The position numbers and the translations under genes were made by a program. The notes below the pieces were generated by a model. It was not told where the DNA came from. It worked only from the letters and a program-made list of their open reading frames with translations, and ran no database searches. This document shows positions 1 to 8,932 of a DNA stretch of 32,875 nucleotides, piece after piece. Origin of the DNA: Minisyncoccota bacterium. Its GTDB lineage: Bacteria; Patescibacteriota; Minisyncoccia; Minisyncoccales; Minisyncoccaceae. The DNA lies in NCBI GenBank assembly GCA_028692745.1, contig JAQUWR010000003.1, positions 7,742-40,616 of the forward strand, given 5' to 3'. How positions within the stretch are numbered: position 1 is the first letter of the stretch; each line of letters begins with the position of its first letter.

Positions 1-296
1 ATCTCAACAACAGGCTCTTCTTCTTTTACAGGCTCTGGTGTGGGTTCTGGCATCTCAACAACAGGCTCTTCTTCTTTTTGAGGAACAGGAATTTCAATTT
101 CTTCTTCTTCTGGTTCAGGAATAGAAACTTCCTCAAGGGGTAATTTTTCTGTTATATTTTGAGGAACAGGAATTTCAATTTCTTCTTCGTTTTCGTCAGG
201 AGAATTGTTTTCTTTGTCATCAAGAGGAGACAATAAATCTTTTTTCATTGTCCTTATTTTATTCATGTTAAGCTTGAAAACGTTTTCTTCTGCCAT
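1..296 (-). CDS. Pro/Glu-rich low-complexity protein, N-terminal part, truncated by the window edge
   Basis: Open frame from ATG (rev. comp. of cat at 294-296): MAEENVFKLNMNKIRTMKKDLLSPLDDKENNSPDENEEEIEIPVPQ...EEEEIEIPVPQKEEEPVVEMPEPTPEPVKEEEPVVE; runs off position 1; absent from ORF track because incomplete. Confidence 0.7.
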   Translation of the reverse strand, partial: MAEENVFKLNMNKIRTMKKDLLSPLDDKENNSPDENEEEIEIPVPQNITEKLPLEEVSIPEPEEEEIEIPVPQKEEEPVVEMPEPTPEPVKEEEPVVE

Positions 297-307
297 ATTA
301 TTTAAAA

Positions 308-2431
308 TTATTGATTATTTTTTCTCGCTTCTTTTAATGATAAATTAATTCTTCCCTGTTCGTCAATAGAGATGACCTTAACAGGAATTATATCTCCTGT
401 TTTCACAACATCCCCTACTTTTTCTACTCTTTTTTCTGATAGCTGTGAAATGTGAACTAATCCTTCTTGTCCTGGTAGTATTTCTACAAAAGCACCGAAG
501 TCAAGAATTCTTTTAACGTTACCTTGAAATATTTCTCCAACAGTTACTTCTCTGGTAATGTTGTTAATCCATTCTAATGCTTTTTTAGCAGAATCTTCTT
601 TTTCAGCGGTAATAAATATTTCCCCGGTTTCTTCTATGTCAATTAAAACATTACACTCGTCAATAATTTCATTAATAACTTTTCCTCCTGTTCCAATAAC
701 TTCACCAATTTTTTCAGGATTAATTTTAATAATATATATTCTTGGAGCAAAAGGAGAAAGACTGTTTCTTGGCTCTGGAATAATAGCTAACATTTTATCA
801 AGAATTTCTAATCTTGCTTTTTTTGATTGTGTTAATGTTTCTACAATTATTTTATCAGTAATTCCTCTTACTTTCAAGTCCATTTGTAAAGCATTGATTC
901 CATCTTTTGTCCCAGCAACCTTAAAGTCCATATCTCCGTAATGATCTTCTTCTCCTTGAACATCAGTTAATACTTTATATTTTTTTTCTTCTGTGCTTTT
1001 TGATTCGCTTGTTTCCATCATTAACCCCATCGCTATCCCAGAAACAGGTTTTTTAATTGGAACACCCCCATCCATTAAAGCTAAACAAGCAGCACAGGTT
1101 GATGCCATTGAACTTGAACCATTAGAGCATAAAACTTCAGAAACTAATCTTATTGTATATGGAAAATCTTGAGATTCTGGAATAACTGATCTTAATGCTT
1201 TTTCAGCAAGCATACCATGACCAATTTCTCTTCTACCTGGTCCTCTTAATGGACCTGTTTCTCCAACACAAGATGGTGGGAAATTGTAATGATGCATAAA
1301 TCTTTTCTTTCCATTTATTTCCATTTCTTCCATTATTTTTTGATCTCCAGGAGAGCCTAGGGTTAAAAATGATAATACTTTTGTTTGGCCCCTGCAAAAC
1401 AAGCCAGAGCCATGAGTTCTTTCAAAAAGATTAACTTTACATTCAATTTCTCTTAATTGTTGGCTATTTCTTCCATCAATTCTAATATCTTTATCTATGC
1501 CCATTTCATGAAGTAATTCTTCTCCTTGTTTTTCGAAAAAAGACAAACCATAATGTAGAGCATCTTTTTCTTCGTATTTTTCAGTTAAATATACCTTTAA
1601 TTCTTCTTTAATTTCTTCAAAAGTGCAATCTTTTTTTAAAAAAGAATTTTTAAGTCGATCCCCTAGGAATTCTTTTAAGTCTTTTTCTAAGTCTTCATTT
1701 TTAATAAATTCTTTTAGTTGTTGTTTTTCTTTACCAATTTTTTTAGTTATTTCTTTTTGGAAATTAATTAATTTTTCTTGAACATCTTTTGTTTCTTTGA
1801 TTGCTTCAATAATTTCATCTTCTTTTGCTTCTTTGAATTCAGCTTCAATCATATTAATGATTAATTCTTTTTCTGATTCTGATTTTAAAGAAGATATAGT
1901 TAAATCAAAACCATTTTCTTGTCTTTCGTTTGGTGTTGTAAAGATATTAAATTTATTGTCTTTTTTTCCAATTCTTAAAGGAGCAATTGGCCCATTCCAT
2001 GGAATATCAGATATTGAAAGAGCTAAAGAAGCAGCAAATAATGATAAAATAGAAGGATCGTTTTCTTTGTCCCAAGAAACACAAGTAGTAATAACTTGAA
2101 CTTCTCTTTTTAAGTTGCTAGGAAACAATGGTCTGATTGCCCTATCGATTAATCTAGAATTTAATATTGCTTTTTCGCTTGGACGAGATTCTCTTTTTAA
2201 AAACCTTGAACCAAGTATTTTTCCTACAGCATAATATTTTTCTTCATAGGCTACGCTTAAAGGAAAAAAATCGATTCCCTCGATTTCTTTTTTAGACATT
2301 ACGCAGGTAGCAATAATAACAGTATTGTCTAGTTTTACCCAAACAGAAGCATTAGCTCTTTCAGCTAAATTATTTATTTCTACTTCTAGAGTTTTTCCTT
2401 CAATTTCTAGTTTAAATGATTCGCTTTTCAT
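308..2431 (-). CDS. pnp: Polyribonucleotide nucleotidyltransferase (PNPase)
   Basis: 707 aa; two RNase PH-like domains, KH (KIGEVIGTGGKVINEI) and C-terminal S1 (GEIFQGNVKRILDFGAFVEILPGQEGLVHISQL). Confidence 0.98.
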   Translation of the reverse strand: MKSESFKLEIEGKTLEVEINNLAERANASVWVKLDNTVIIATCVMSKKEIEGIDFFPLSVAYEEKYYAVGKILGSRFLKRESRPSEKAILNSRLIDRAIRPLFPSNLKREVQVITTCVSWDKENDPSILSLFAASLALSISDIPWNGPIAPLRIGKKDNKFNIFTTPNERQENGFDLTISSLKSESEKELIINMIEAEFKEAKEDEIIEAIKETKDVQEKLINFQKEITKKIGKEKQQLKEFIKNEDLEKDLKEFLGDRLKNSFLKKDCTFEEIKEELKVYLTEKYEEKDALHYGLSFFEKQGEELLHEMGIDKDIRIDGRNSQQLREIECKVNLFERTHGSGLFCRGQTKVLSFLTLGSPGDQKIMEEMEINGKKRFMHHYNFPPSCVGETGPLRGPGRREIGHGMLAEKALRSVIPESQDFPYTIRLVSEVLCSNGSSSMASTCAACLALMDGGVPIKKPVSGIAMGLMMETSESKSTEEKKYKVLTDVQGEEDHYGDMDFKVAGTKDGINALQMDLKVRGITDKIIVETLTQSKKARLEILDKMLAIIPEPRNSLSPFAPRIYIIKINPEKIGEVIGTGGKVINEIIDECNVLIDIEETGEIFITAEKEDSAKKALEWINNITREVTVGEIFQGNVKRILDFGAFVEILPGQEGLVHISQLSEKRVEKVGDVVKTGDIIPVKVISIDEQGRINLSLKEARKNNQ

Positions 2432-2694
2432 GACTTAAGGCCGATCTTTTTAGTCAGCTCTTTATATTTTTTAGGATTAGTTTTTTCTAAGTATTTTAAA
2501 AGTTTTCTTCTTTTAGCAATCATTTTTAATAATCCTTTTTTAGAGTGAAAATCTTTTTTGTTTTTTTGTAAGTGAGAAAGAAGAGATCCTATTTCTTCTG
2601 ATAATAAAGCAACCTGGACTTCTGCAGAGCCAGTATCTTTTTCGTGTAATTTATGCTTACTTATTATTTTTTCTTTTTCTGTTGTTGAAATCAT
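2428..2694 (-). CDS. rpsO: 30S ribosomal protein S15
   Basis: 88 aa; HEKDTGSAEVQVALLSEEI...H..KKDFHSKKGLLKMIAKRRKLLKYL; overlaps pnp start by 4 nt. Confidence 0.98.
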   Translation of the reverse strand: MISTTEKEKIISKHKLHEKDTGSAEVQVALLSEEIGSLLSHLQKNKKDFHSKKGLLKMIAKRRKLLKYLEKTNPKKYKELTKKIGLKS

Positions 2695-2719
2695 ATTTTT
2701 TAATTAATTTATCTTTTAT

Positions 2720-2795
2720 TGGTGCCCCGTGAGGGACTCGAACCCACGACCTTGAAGTTAAGAGCTTCCTGCTCTACCAGCTGAGCTAACGGGGC
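2720..2795 (-). tRNA. tRNA-Lys(CTT), 3' CCA encoded
   Basis: Rev. comp. GCCCCGTTAGCTCAGCTGGTAGAGCAGGAAGCTCTTAACTTCAAGGTCGTGGGTTCGAGTCCCTCACGGGGCACCA; cloverleaf, anticodon CTT. Confidence 0.95.
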
Positions 2796-3233
2796 TTAAG
2801 GGTTGTTTGGATTTTGGAAAAAATTAAGTGGCCAAGGGTCTCCTCCACCGGTTAAAAAGGATACAAATCCATAAACAATTAACCAGGCCGCGTAAACTAC
2901 TAATACGCCGATTATTCCATAAGTTATCATTTTTTTCCCTGTCTGTATTTTTGAAGGATCTCCTCCTGCTGTCATCATTGTTATTCCGCCAAAAGCAAAC
3001 CATATGATTGCTAGAGGAGGAACAACATTGAACATTATAAAGGTAATAACTCTGTTTATTAAGCAAAACAAATCATCGAAAGTACAAGGATCTTGTCCTT
3101 CATTTCCACAAAAAACAATAGGGTCTCCTGCTTTATATTCTGGACAATCAGCAACTGCAGTTGTTGTTATTGAAAATAAAAAAAATAGAACCAAGACTAA
3201 AACTATTTTTTTTGGTATGATGTTTGGATTCAT
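2796..3233 (-). CDS. Small secreted/membrane protein resembling TrbC/VirB2-type pilin
   Basis: 145 aa; N-terminal signal-like segment, Cys-containing linker, two hydrophobic helices with GGDPSKIQTGKKMITYGIIGVLVVYAAWLIV. Confidence 0.75.
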   Translation of the reverse strand: MNPNIIPKKIVLVLVLFFLFSITTTAVADCPEYKAGDPIVFCGNEGQDPCTFDDLFCLINRVITFIMFNVVPPLAIIWFAFGGITMMTAGGDPSKIQTGKKMITYGIIGVLVVYAAWLIVYGFVSFLTGGGDPWPLNFFQNPNNP

Positions 3234-3279
3234 CTTGTTGTAACTATAGTATTTTTTTAATAAAAAATCAAGGTCTCTG

Positions 3280-3351
3280 TGCCCCTGGCAAGATTCGAAC
3301 TCACATCATTGGTTCCGAAGACCAGTGCTCTATCCGTTGAGCTACAGGGGC
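3280..3351 (-). tRNA. tRNA-Arg(TCG)
   Basis: Rev. comp. GCCCCTGTAGCTCAACGGATAGAGCACTGGTCTTCGGAACCAATGATGTGAGTTCGAATCTTGCCAGGGGCA; anticodon TCG; CCA not encoded. Confidence 0.93.
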
Positions 3352-4022
3352 TTTTTGTTTTTTAAGAACTTAAGTCTAAAAGGAGGAACAGTATCTTGAT
3401 CAAAAATTAGTCGATTTTCTATTAATTCTTTTTTCTTTTCTCCTTTTGTCTCAAATAATTCCTTTATAGGGCTTAATCTTTTAATAAAAATAGGGATTAA
3501 GGATAGAATAAATAAGTACCCTACTGGTTCAAAGATAAATCCCCCTTTAAAAGAAATAAAAATACCTAGAATTAAAGAAATAATTGTTCCAATTGAAGCT
3601 GTCCAGATAATAGCAAAGAAAATAGTAGGAATTAAAACAATAAAAAGAGTTATGGGTGATAAAGCTAATACAGCGCCTATTAAACTAGCCAAACCTCTTC
3701 CTCCTTGAAAATTCATGAATATTGACCAATTGTGTCCAATTATTGTCATTAATCCACAAAATACTTGCATTGTATCGCTTAAACCAAAGTATTTTGCTAA
3801 ATAAATTGCTAAAAAAGCTTTGCCAATATCTAGAAACATTGTTAATCCTCCTTCTAAGATACCAATGTTTTTAGTTACATTTGATCCAGAGCTTTTTTTC
3901 CAGCCAATATCATAGATATTTTTACCAGAGCTTATTTTAGTAACAATATAAGCAAAGGGAATTGATCCTAAAACATAGGATAAAAATAAAAAGACAAAAT
4001 TAATTAAACATTGATTAATCAT
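3342..4022 (-). CDS. Divergent PlsY-family (acyl-phosphate:glycerol-3-phosphate acyltransferase-like) membrane protein, copy 1
   Basis: 226 aa; LGSIPFAYIVTKI, GHNWSIFMNFQGGRGLASLIG; motif 1 altered (GWKKSSGSNVTKN). Confidence 0.8.
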   Translation of the reverse strand: MINQCLINFVFLFLSYVLGSIPFAYIVTKISSGKNIYDIGWKKSSGSNVTKNIGILEGGLTMFLDIGKAFLAIYLAKYFGLSDTMQVFCGLMTIIGHNWSIFMNFQGGRGLASLIGAVLALSPITLFIVLIPTIFFAIIWTASIGTIISLILGIFISFKGGFIFEPVGYLFILSLIPIFIKRLSPIKELFETKGEKKKELIENRLIFDQDTVPPFRLKFLKNKKPL

Positions 4023-4680
4023 TTAAATAAGTCTTATTTTTTATTTTTTCAAGCTGTTCTTTTAGCCTGTCTTTATGAGCAATTAAAATTAATGGTGTAA
4101 CAAACAAGGCTGGAAAGAACAATATAGTATTATATGCATAAAACCATAAAACAGCAATTGTTTCTCCGGTTAATCTTCCCAATACTTGATCAGAAACAGC
4201 ATGTTTTAAGAATTTTTTATTTATTTTTCTTTTAGCCATTAATTCAAATAAAACCATAAAAAATACAATAATTAATATCCAAACTAAAAATGATTTCCAG
4301 TCAAGATATAATAATATTCCTAAAAAACTAGCTGCTCCTCTTCCCCCTTTTAGCTTTAAAAATATTGAATAATTATGCCCCAAAATAACAAAGAATGAAG
4401 CTAAGGTAATTGCAAGAATACTATTGGGAAATAATATTTGAGCAATTATAATTGATAATATTGCCTTGCCCATATCTAGAGCAGTAACAGCGATAAAAGA
4501 AATCAAACCAATTAACTTCCCTTTTTCTTTAGAAGCTGTTCTTAGGGTGTTAAGAGCACCCATGTTTTTTGAGCCAAAAGTTCTAATATCTTGTTTAAAA
4601 AATAATTTATTTACAACTAAAGCAAAAGGAATTGAACCTAATAAATAAGAAAATAAAATAATAAAAATATAGTTTATCAT
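4015..4680 (-). CDS. Divergent PlsY-family membrane protein, copy 2
   Basis: 221 aa; LGSIPFALVVNKL, FGSKNMGALNTLR, GHNYSIFLKLKGGRGAASFLG. Confidence 0.83.
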   Translation of the reverse strand: MINYIFIILFSYLLGSIPFALVVNKLFFKQDIRTFGSKNMGALNTLRTASKEKGKLIGLISFIAVTALDMGKAILSIIIAQILFPNSILAITLASFFVILGHNYSIFLKLKGGRGAASFLGILLYLDWKSFLVWILIIVFFMVLFELMAKRKINKKFLKHAVSDQVLGRLTGETIAVLWFYAYNTILFFPALFVTPLILIAHKDRLKEQLEKIKNKTYLND

Positions 4681-4692
4681 AATTAAAAATTA

Positions 4693-5547
4693 TTAATCTT
4701 CTAATGTACAAACAAGTAAAGAGCCTGGACCAACATGAGCGCCAATAACAAGACTAATTAAGCTGATGAATTCAATTGTTGATTCAGGAAAATTATCTTC
4801 AATTAATGTTTTTAACTTTAATGCTTCTTCTAAATTATCAGCATGAGTTATAGCTATTTTTAGTTTTGGGTTTTTTAGCCCTTGCACTTCTTTTAATAAT
4901 GCTTCAGCAGTATCTTTAGCTTTCATTTTAACAGTAGTTGGTTTAATTAGGCCGTCTTTAATTCCAAGTATTGGTCTTAATCCTAATTTTTGTGCATTTT
5001 CTAAAATACTAGCAATAGTAGAGTTTATTCTTCCTCCTGTTTCTAGCCACCTTGGGCTTTCTATCATTCCGAAGACATGAATTTTAGAATTATCTAAAGA
5101 ATTATATATTTCTTCAGCTGTTTTTCCTTGAGCGACTAATTCAGCAGCTTTTATTCCTAACAATGCTTCAGTTGCATCTGCGTTCATTGTGTCAAAAATA
5201 AAAACCTTGTTTTGCAATTCTTCTTTAAGCATTTTTCTAGCTTGAAAAGCAGAATTATATGTACCAGATATTTTTGAACTAATGGTTAAGCATAATACTT
5301 CTTGACCAGTAGATAATATTTCTTCAAATATTTTTTTGTACACTCCTATTGATGGTTGAGATGTTTTGGGGTAAGTTTTTAAACCATTTTTTTTAGCATT
5401 TCGCATTTTTTCAAATATGGTTTTTCCTTCAATGTTTGCTTCTTCTTTCCATTCCATAACAAAAGGAACTAGGTGCATATTATATTTTTCTGCTATTTCT
5501 AAGGGGATGGAAGAACTTTCTCCTATTACAATAGTTGTTTTTTTCAT
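4693..5547 (-). CDS. DegV-family / FakB-type fatty-acid-binding protein (copy 1)
   Basis: 284 aa; KTSQPS motif, SSKISGTYNSA, C-terminal IGAHVGPGSL. Confidence 0.92.
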   Translation of the reverse strand: MKKTTIVIGESSSIPLEIAEKYNMHLVPFVMEWKEEANIEGKTIFEKMRNAKKNGLKTYPKTSQPSIGVYKKIFEEILSTGQEVLCLTISSKISGTYNSAFQARKMLKEELQNKVFIFDTMNADATEALLGIKAAELVAQGKTAEEIYNSLDNSKIHVFGMIESPRWLETGGRINSTIASILENAQKLGLRPILGIKDGLIKPTTVKMKAKDTAEALLKEVQGLKNPKLKIAITHADNLEEALKLKTLIEDNFPESTIEFISLISLVIGAHVGPGSLLVCTLED

Positions 5548-5566
5548 ATATATTATTAATTAATAA

Positions 5567-6427
5567 TTATTCGTTCCATGACAACACTAAAGCTCCTGGA
5601 CCAATATGACTTCCAATAGGAAGACAAACAAAGCTAGAAAAAATTACTTCAACGTTAATTTTTGAAAGAAGGTCTTTTAATTTTTTTGCTTCTTCTAAAT
5701 TATCAGCATGAGTAATGCCAGCTATTATTTTTTTTCCAGATTGTCTTATTTTTTGAGTATTTTTTTCAAATTCTTCAAATAAAATTTTAGACATTTCTTT
5801 TACTCTTTTTATTCCAGCGATAGCTAATTTTCCATCTTTAAAACCAAACAAAGGTTTTATTTTCATTCTTTCTGCGCCTTTGTTTATGAAACGAGGAATT
5901 CTTCCGCTGGCTTCAAGCCATTTTCCATTTTCATAAAGACCAAGTAGTTTTATTTTTTTTGTTTCTTGTTCTAATTTTTCAATTATTTCTTTTATATTAT
6001 AATTATTTTTTATAAGCTCTAATGTTTTTAATACAAATAATCCTTCCCCAGCACTTCCGTTTAATGTGTCAAAAATATGAACCCTTTCTTTTAATTCTTG
6101 AGCTAGAAATTTTTTAGCCTGAAGCGCAGAATTATATGTACCAGAAACTTTTGAGCTTATGGTAATACAAATTATTTCTTTATAATTTTTTAATTTTTCT
6201 TGAAAAGCTTTAGCAAAATCATTAATAGAGGGTTGAGATGTTTTAGCGAAAGTTATTTTATTTTCTTTTTCCGCTTGTCTCATTTTTTCATAAATATTTC
6301 CAGGATATTTTTCTAATTCTTGTAAATCTAATTTAAATTTAACAAGAGAAATATCATTATTATTGATAATTTCTTCTGGTAAATCAATTGCTTCGTCAGC
6401 AACAATACCAATATTTTTTTCTTCCAT
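5567..6427 (-). CDS. DegV-family / FakB-type fatty-acid-binding protein (copy 2)
   Basis: 286 aa; KTSQPS, SSKVSGTYNSA, IGSHIGPGALVL. Confidence 0.92.
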   Translation of the reverse strand: MEEKNIGIVADEAIDLPEEIINNNDISLVKFKLDLQELEKYPGNIYEKMRQAEKENKITFAKTSQPSINDFAKAFQEKLKNYKEIICITISSKVSGTYNSALQAKKFLAQELKERVHIFDTLNGSAGEGLFVLKTLELIKNNYNIKEIIEKLEQETKKIKLLGLYENGKWLEASGRIPRFINKGAERMKIKPLFGFKDGKLAIAGIKRVKEMSKILFEEFEKNTQKIRQSGKKIIAGITHADNLEEAKKLKDLLSKINVEVIFSSFVCLPIGSHIGPGALVLSWNE

Positions 6428-6428
6428 A

Positions 6429-8210
6429 TTATTTTACTATCCATCCCACTATTAAGCTTTCTGGGCAAGCATTAATACTGGTTACTGGATCAGTAATTGT
6501 TACAAAAGAGATATCAGCTCTTTTATATTTTTTAAGACTGCTTTTGAGCTGTTCGGCCTGCTCTTGATTGTCACCATGAGCAATAACAGCTCTTATTCTT
6601 CCTCCTTTTTTAATTTCTTTAGCTGTAATGTGGTCTATTCTTTTAAATAAGATATTAGCAAAATCTTTACTTCTAGCAGGACCAGTTTTTGTTAATTTTC
6701 CATCTTTAATTTGTGCTAAGACATGAACATAATCTTTTTTTTCTTTAGACCAGAAGTTGCCCTTCCACCATCTTTCTTCTTCTAAGACAAAGCAAACATT
6801 TATTTGAGGAATTATTTTTTCTAAACGTGTTTGTATTTCTTTAATGTTTCGGTGTTCTTTAATTAATTCTATTGCTTCGAGAATTAATAGTGATTGACCA
6901 GCGCTAATATTTTTTGAATCAATAATAAAAACTTTTTCCTGATCTTTTTGGTTTAATAAAGATTTTGCTTTTAAAGCAGCTTTATAGCTTTCTGATAATT
7001 TTGAACTTGAAACAACACATAATACGTTTTTGAATTTTTCTAATTGTTTTTTATATGCTTCAAGAAAAAATTCATGAGAAATAGGCTCTATTTTTGGTTT
7101 TTGTATTAAACCTTGTTTTTTTGCTTCTTTTATTTTTTCGCACACAGTATTGCCTGGTAAACTTTCTCCTTCTGGCCAAGTAATTTTAAATGGAATAACC
7201 TCAATATCATAATGATCAATTATTTTTGCTGTTAAGCCAGCTCTTTCATCAATAATAATTCCAATAGATACGCTTTCAATTGATTTTTCCCCAATTACTT
7301 CTCTAGCCATGTCTTGGATTTTTAGGTTTTCGATATCTCCTATTCCTTTAATAATGTCTCTTACTTCATATGGGCTATCTGTATGAATATGTATTTTTGT
7401 TCTTGATTTTATTTGAATAATGTCTAAACAATTACCAAGATAATTTAATTTATTTTTAATTGATTTTTCGTTTTCTTCTACATTTCTAAGCAAAGCCACT
7501 ACTTCGTAACGATTAGAAATAATTTGAATAAATCTTTTTGGGCTAATAGTTTCTTTTTCAAAAGAGAATGTTTTGGGAGAAGAAATATCTTCTTGTTCTT
7601 TCAAAATATCTAAATATGTTTCTAAAATCATTAAAAAACCGAGGCCACCTGCATCAACAACCCCAGCTTTTTTAAGTATTTCCATTTTATTTGGTGTGTT
7701 TTCTAAAGCTATATGCGCTTGTTCTAAAGATTTATAGAAAACATTAACAATGTCTTTTTCTTTTTTAGATTCTTCCTTGAAAGACAAAGCAAATGCTTCA
7801 ACAATATCTAGAATGGTTCCTTCTCTTGGATTTTGAATAGAGTCTTTAGCTCTTTCGTATCCTTTTTCAAAAGCTTCTCCTAATTGAACAGCATTAATTG
7901 TGTTTTCTTTTCCTAATTCAGGAAGAAACCCAGCTAAAAAACCAGTATAAATAATTCCAGCATTGCCTTGAGCACCAGTTAAAGCTCCTTCTAAAACACT
8001 ATTACTTAATTCTTCAACTGAAGAAAAATCTTTATCTTCAATTTGTTCTTTCATTCCCTTAAGAGTGGCAGCTAAATTATTACCAGTATCTTGATCAGGC
8101 ACAGGAAAAACATTTATTTTATTGATTTGCTCTTTGTCCCTCTCTATTCTTTCACAAGAAAAGAGAATCATTTTTTTAAGTTCATTTTGTGTTATTTCTT
8201 GCATATACAA
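6429..8210 (-). CDS. FakA/YloV-type fatty acid kinase: DAK2 domain plus DegV-like C-terminal domain
   Basis: 593 aa; N-terminal KINVFPVPDQDTGNNLAATLKG and ALTGAQGNAGII (DAK2), GVVDAGGLGF; C-terminus from about aa 313 is DegV-like with altered ligand motifs. Confidence 0.9.
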   Translation of the reverse strand: MYMQEITQNELKKMILFSCERIERDKEQINKINVFPVPDQDTGNNLAATLKGMKEQIEDKDFSSVEELSNSVLEGALTGAQGNAGIIYTGFLAGFLPELGKENTINAVQLGEAFEKGYERAKDSIQNPREGTILDIVEAFALSFKEESKKEKDIVNVFYKSLEQAHIALENTPNKMEILKKAGVVDAGGLGFLMILETYLDILKEQEDISSPKTFSFEKETISPKRFIQIISNRYEVVALLRNVEENEKSIKNKLNYLGNCLDIIQIKSRTKIHIHTDSPYEVRDIIKGIGDIENLKIQDMAREVIGEKSIESVSIGIIIDERAGLTAKIIDHYDIEVIPFKITWPEGESLPGNTVCEKIKEAKKQGLIQKPKIEPISHEFFLEAYKKQLEKFKNVLCVVSSSKLSESYKAALKAKSLLNQKDQEKVFIIDSKNISAGQSLLILEAIELIKEHRNIKEIQTRLEKIIPQINVCFVLEEERWWKGNFWSKEKKDYVHVLAQIKDGKLTKTGPARSKDFANILFKRIDHITAKEIKKGGRIRAVIAHGDNQEQAEQLKSSLKKYKRADISFVTITDPVTSINACPESLIVGWIVK

Positions 8211-8246
8211 AAAAGGAAATAAAAAGTATTTCTTTATTTAAAAAAT

Positions 8247-8897
8247 TTATTTTATCTTTTTTTCTAAGTCTTCAAGGATTTTTGCAGCAAAGTCTTTTCC
8301 GCCGAGACCAAAAGATAGGCCGAAAAATAATACAATAAAAAGAACAAACCCTATAAAGATTGTTAAAATTAAGTCAGGAACTATTTTTAATTGATAAAGT
8401 ATTGCTAGTATTGCCAGTATCCAGGCAACAGAAGAAATAATATCTCCCAATACCCCTGAATATGCAATTTTTTCTTTTTCTAAACTTACAACAACAATTT
8501 TTTTAGAAAAATCAGCTAAAAATACAGTGAATATAAAAATAATAATAGCTATAAAAATATTAGGGAAATAATTTATTATTCCTTGAATAAAAAGATTGAC
8601 TTGGTTTAATCCTAATATATCAAAAGAAATTGTTAGAAACAATAAGATGAAAAAAATACAAACAATGTCTCCCAGGAATTTAGATACATTAATTTGAGCA
8701 TTATAGCGATCAAAGAAATCCTCCCAGCCTAATGTTTTTAACATTTGATTAAGGCGAAATTTTTTTAATAATTCAATAGTATAGTCTTTTATTTTTTTAC
8801 CAACAATTATTCCAACAAATAAAATTAATAAAGACCAAATTAAATTTGGTAAGCTTAAAATTATGTTTTGAATAAAAGCATTTATTAAATTTTGCAT
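8247..8897 (-). CDS. Conserved TM-helix / mechanosensitive-channel-like membrane protein
   Basis: 216 aa; LPNLIWSLLILFVGIIVGKKIKDYTIELLKKFRL... followed by several hydrophobic helices. Confidence 0.65.
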   Translation of the reverse strand: MQNLINAFIQNIILSLPNLIWSLLILFVGIIVGKKIKDYTIELLKKFRLNQMLKTLGWEDFFDRYNAQINVSKFLGDIVCIFFILLFLTISFDILGLNQVNLFIQGIINYFPNIFIAIIIFIFTVFLADFSKKIVVVSLEKEKIAYSGVLGDIISSVAWILAILAILYQLKIVPDLILTIFIGFVLFIVLFFGLSFGLGGKDFAAKILEDLEKKIK

Positions 8898-8932
8898 AAA
8901 ATTAACAATTATTTTTACAAATTAATTCTACC

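Noticed and set aside
558-941. Plus-strand ORF (127 aa) in the ORF track
   Set aside because: Entirely antisense to pnp with no recognisable domain; by-product of low-GC coding sequence.
1797-2099. Plus-strand ORF (100 aa)
   Set aside because: Antisense to pnp; no domain support.
2824-3066. 80-aa minus-strand ORF overlapping the pilin-like gene
   Set aside because: Same strand, other frame; the 145-aa frame has a signal-like N-terminus and TM helices, this one does not.
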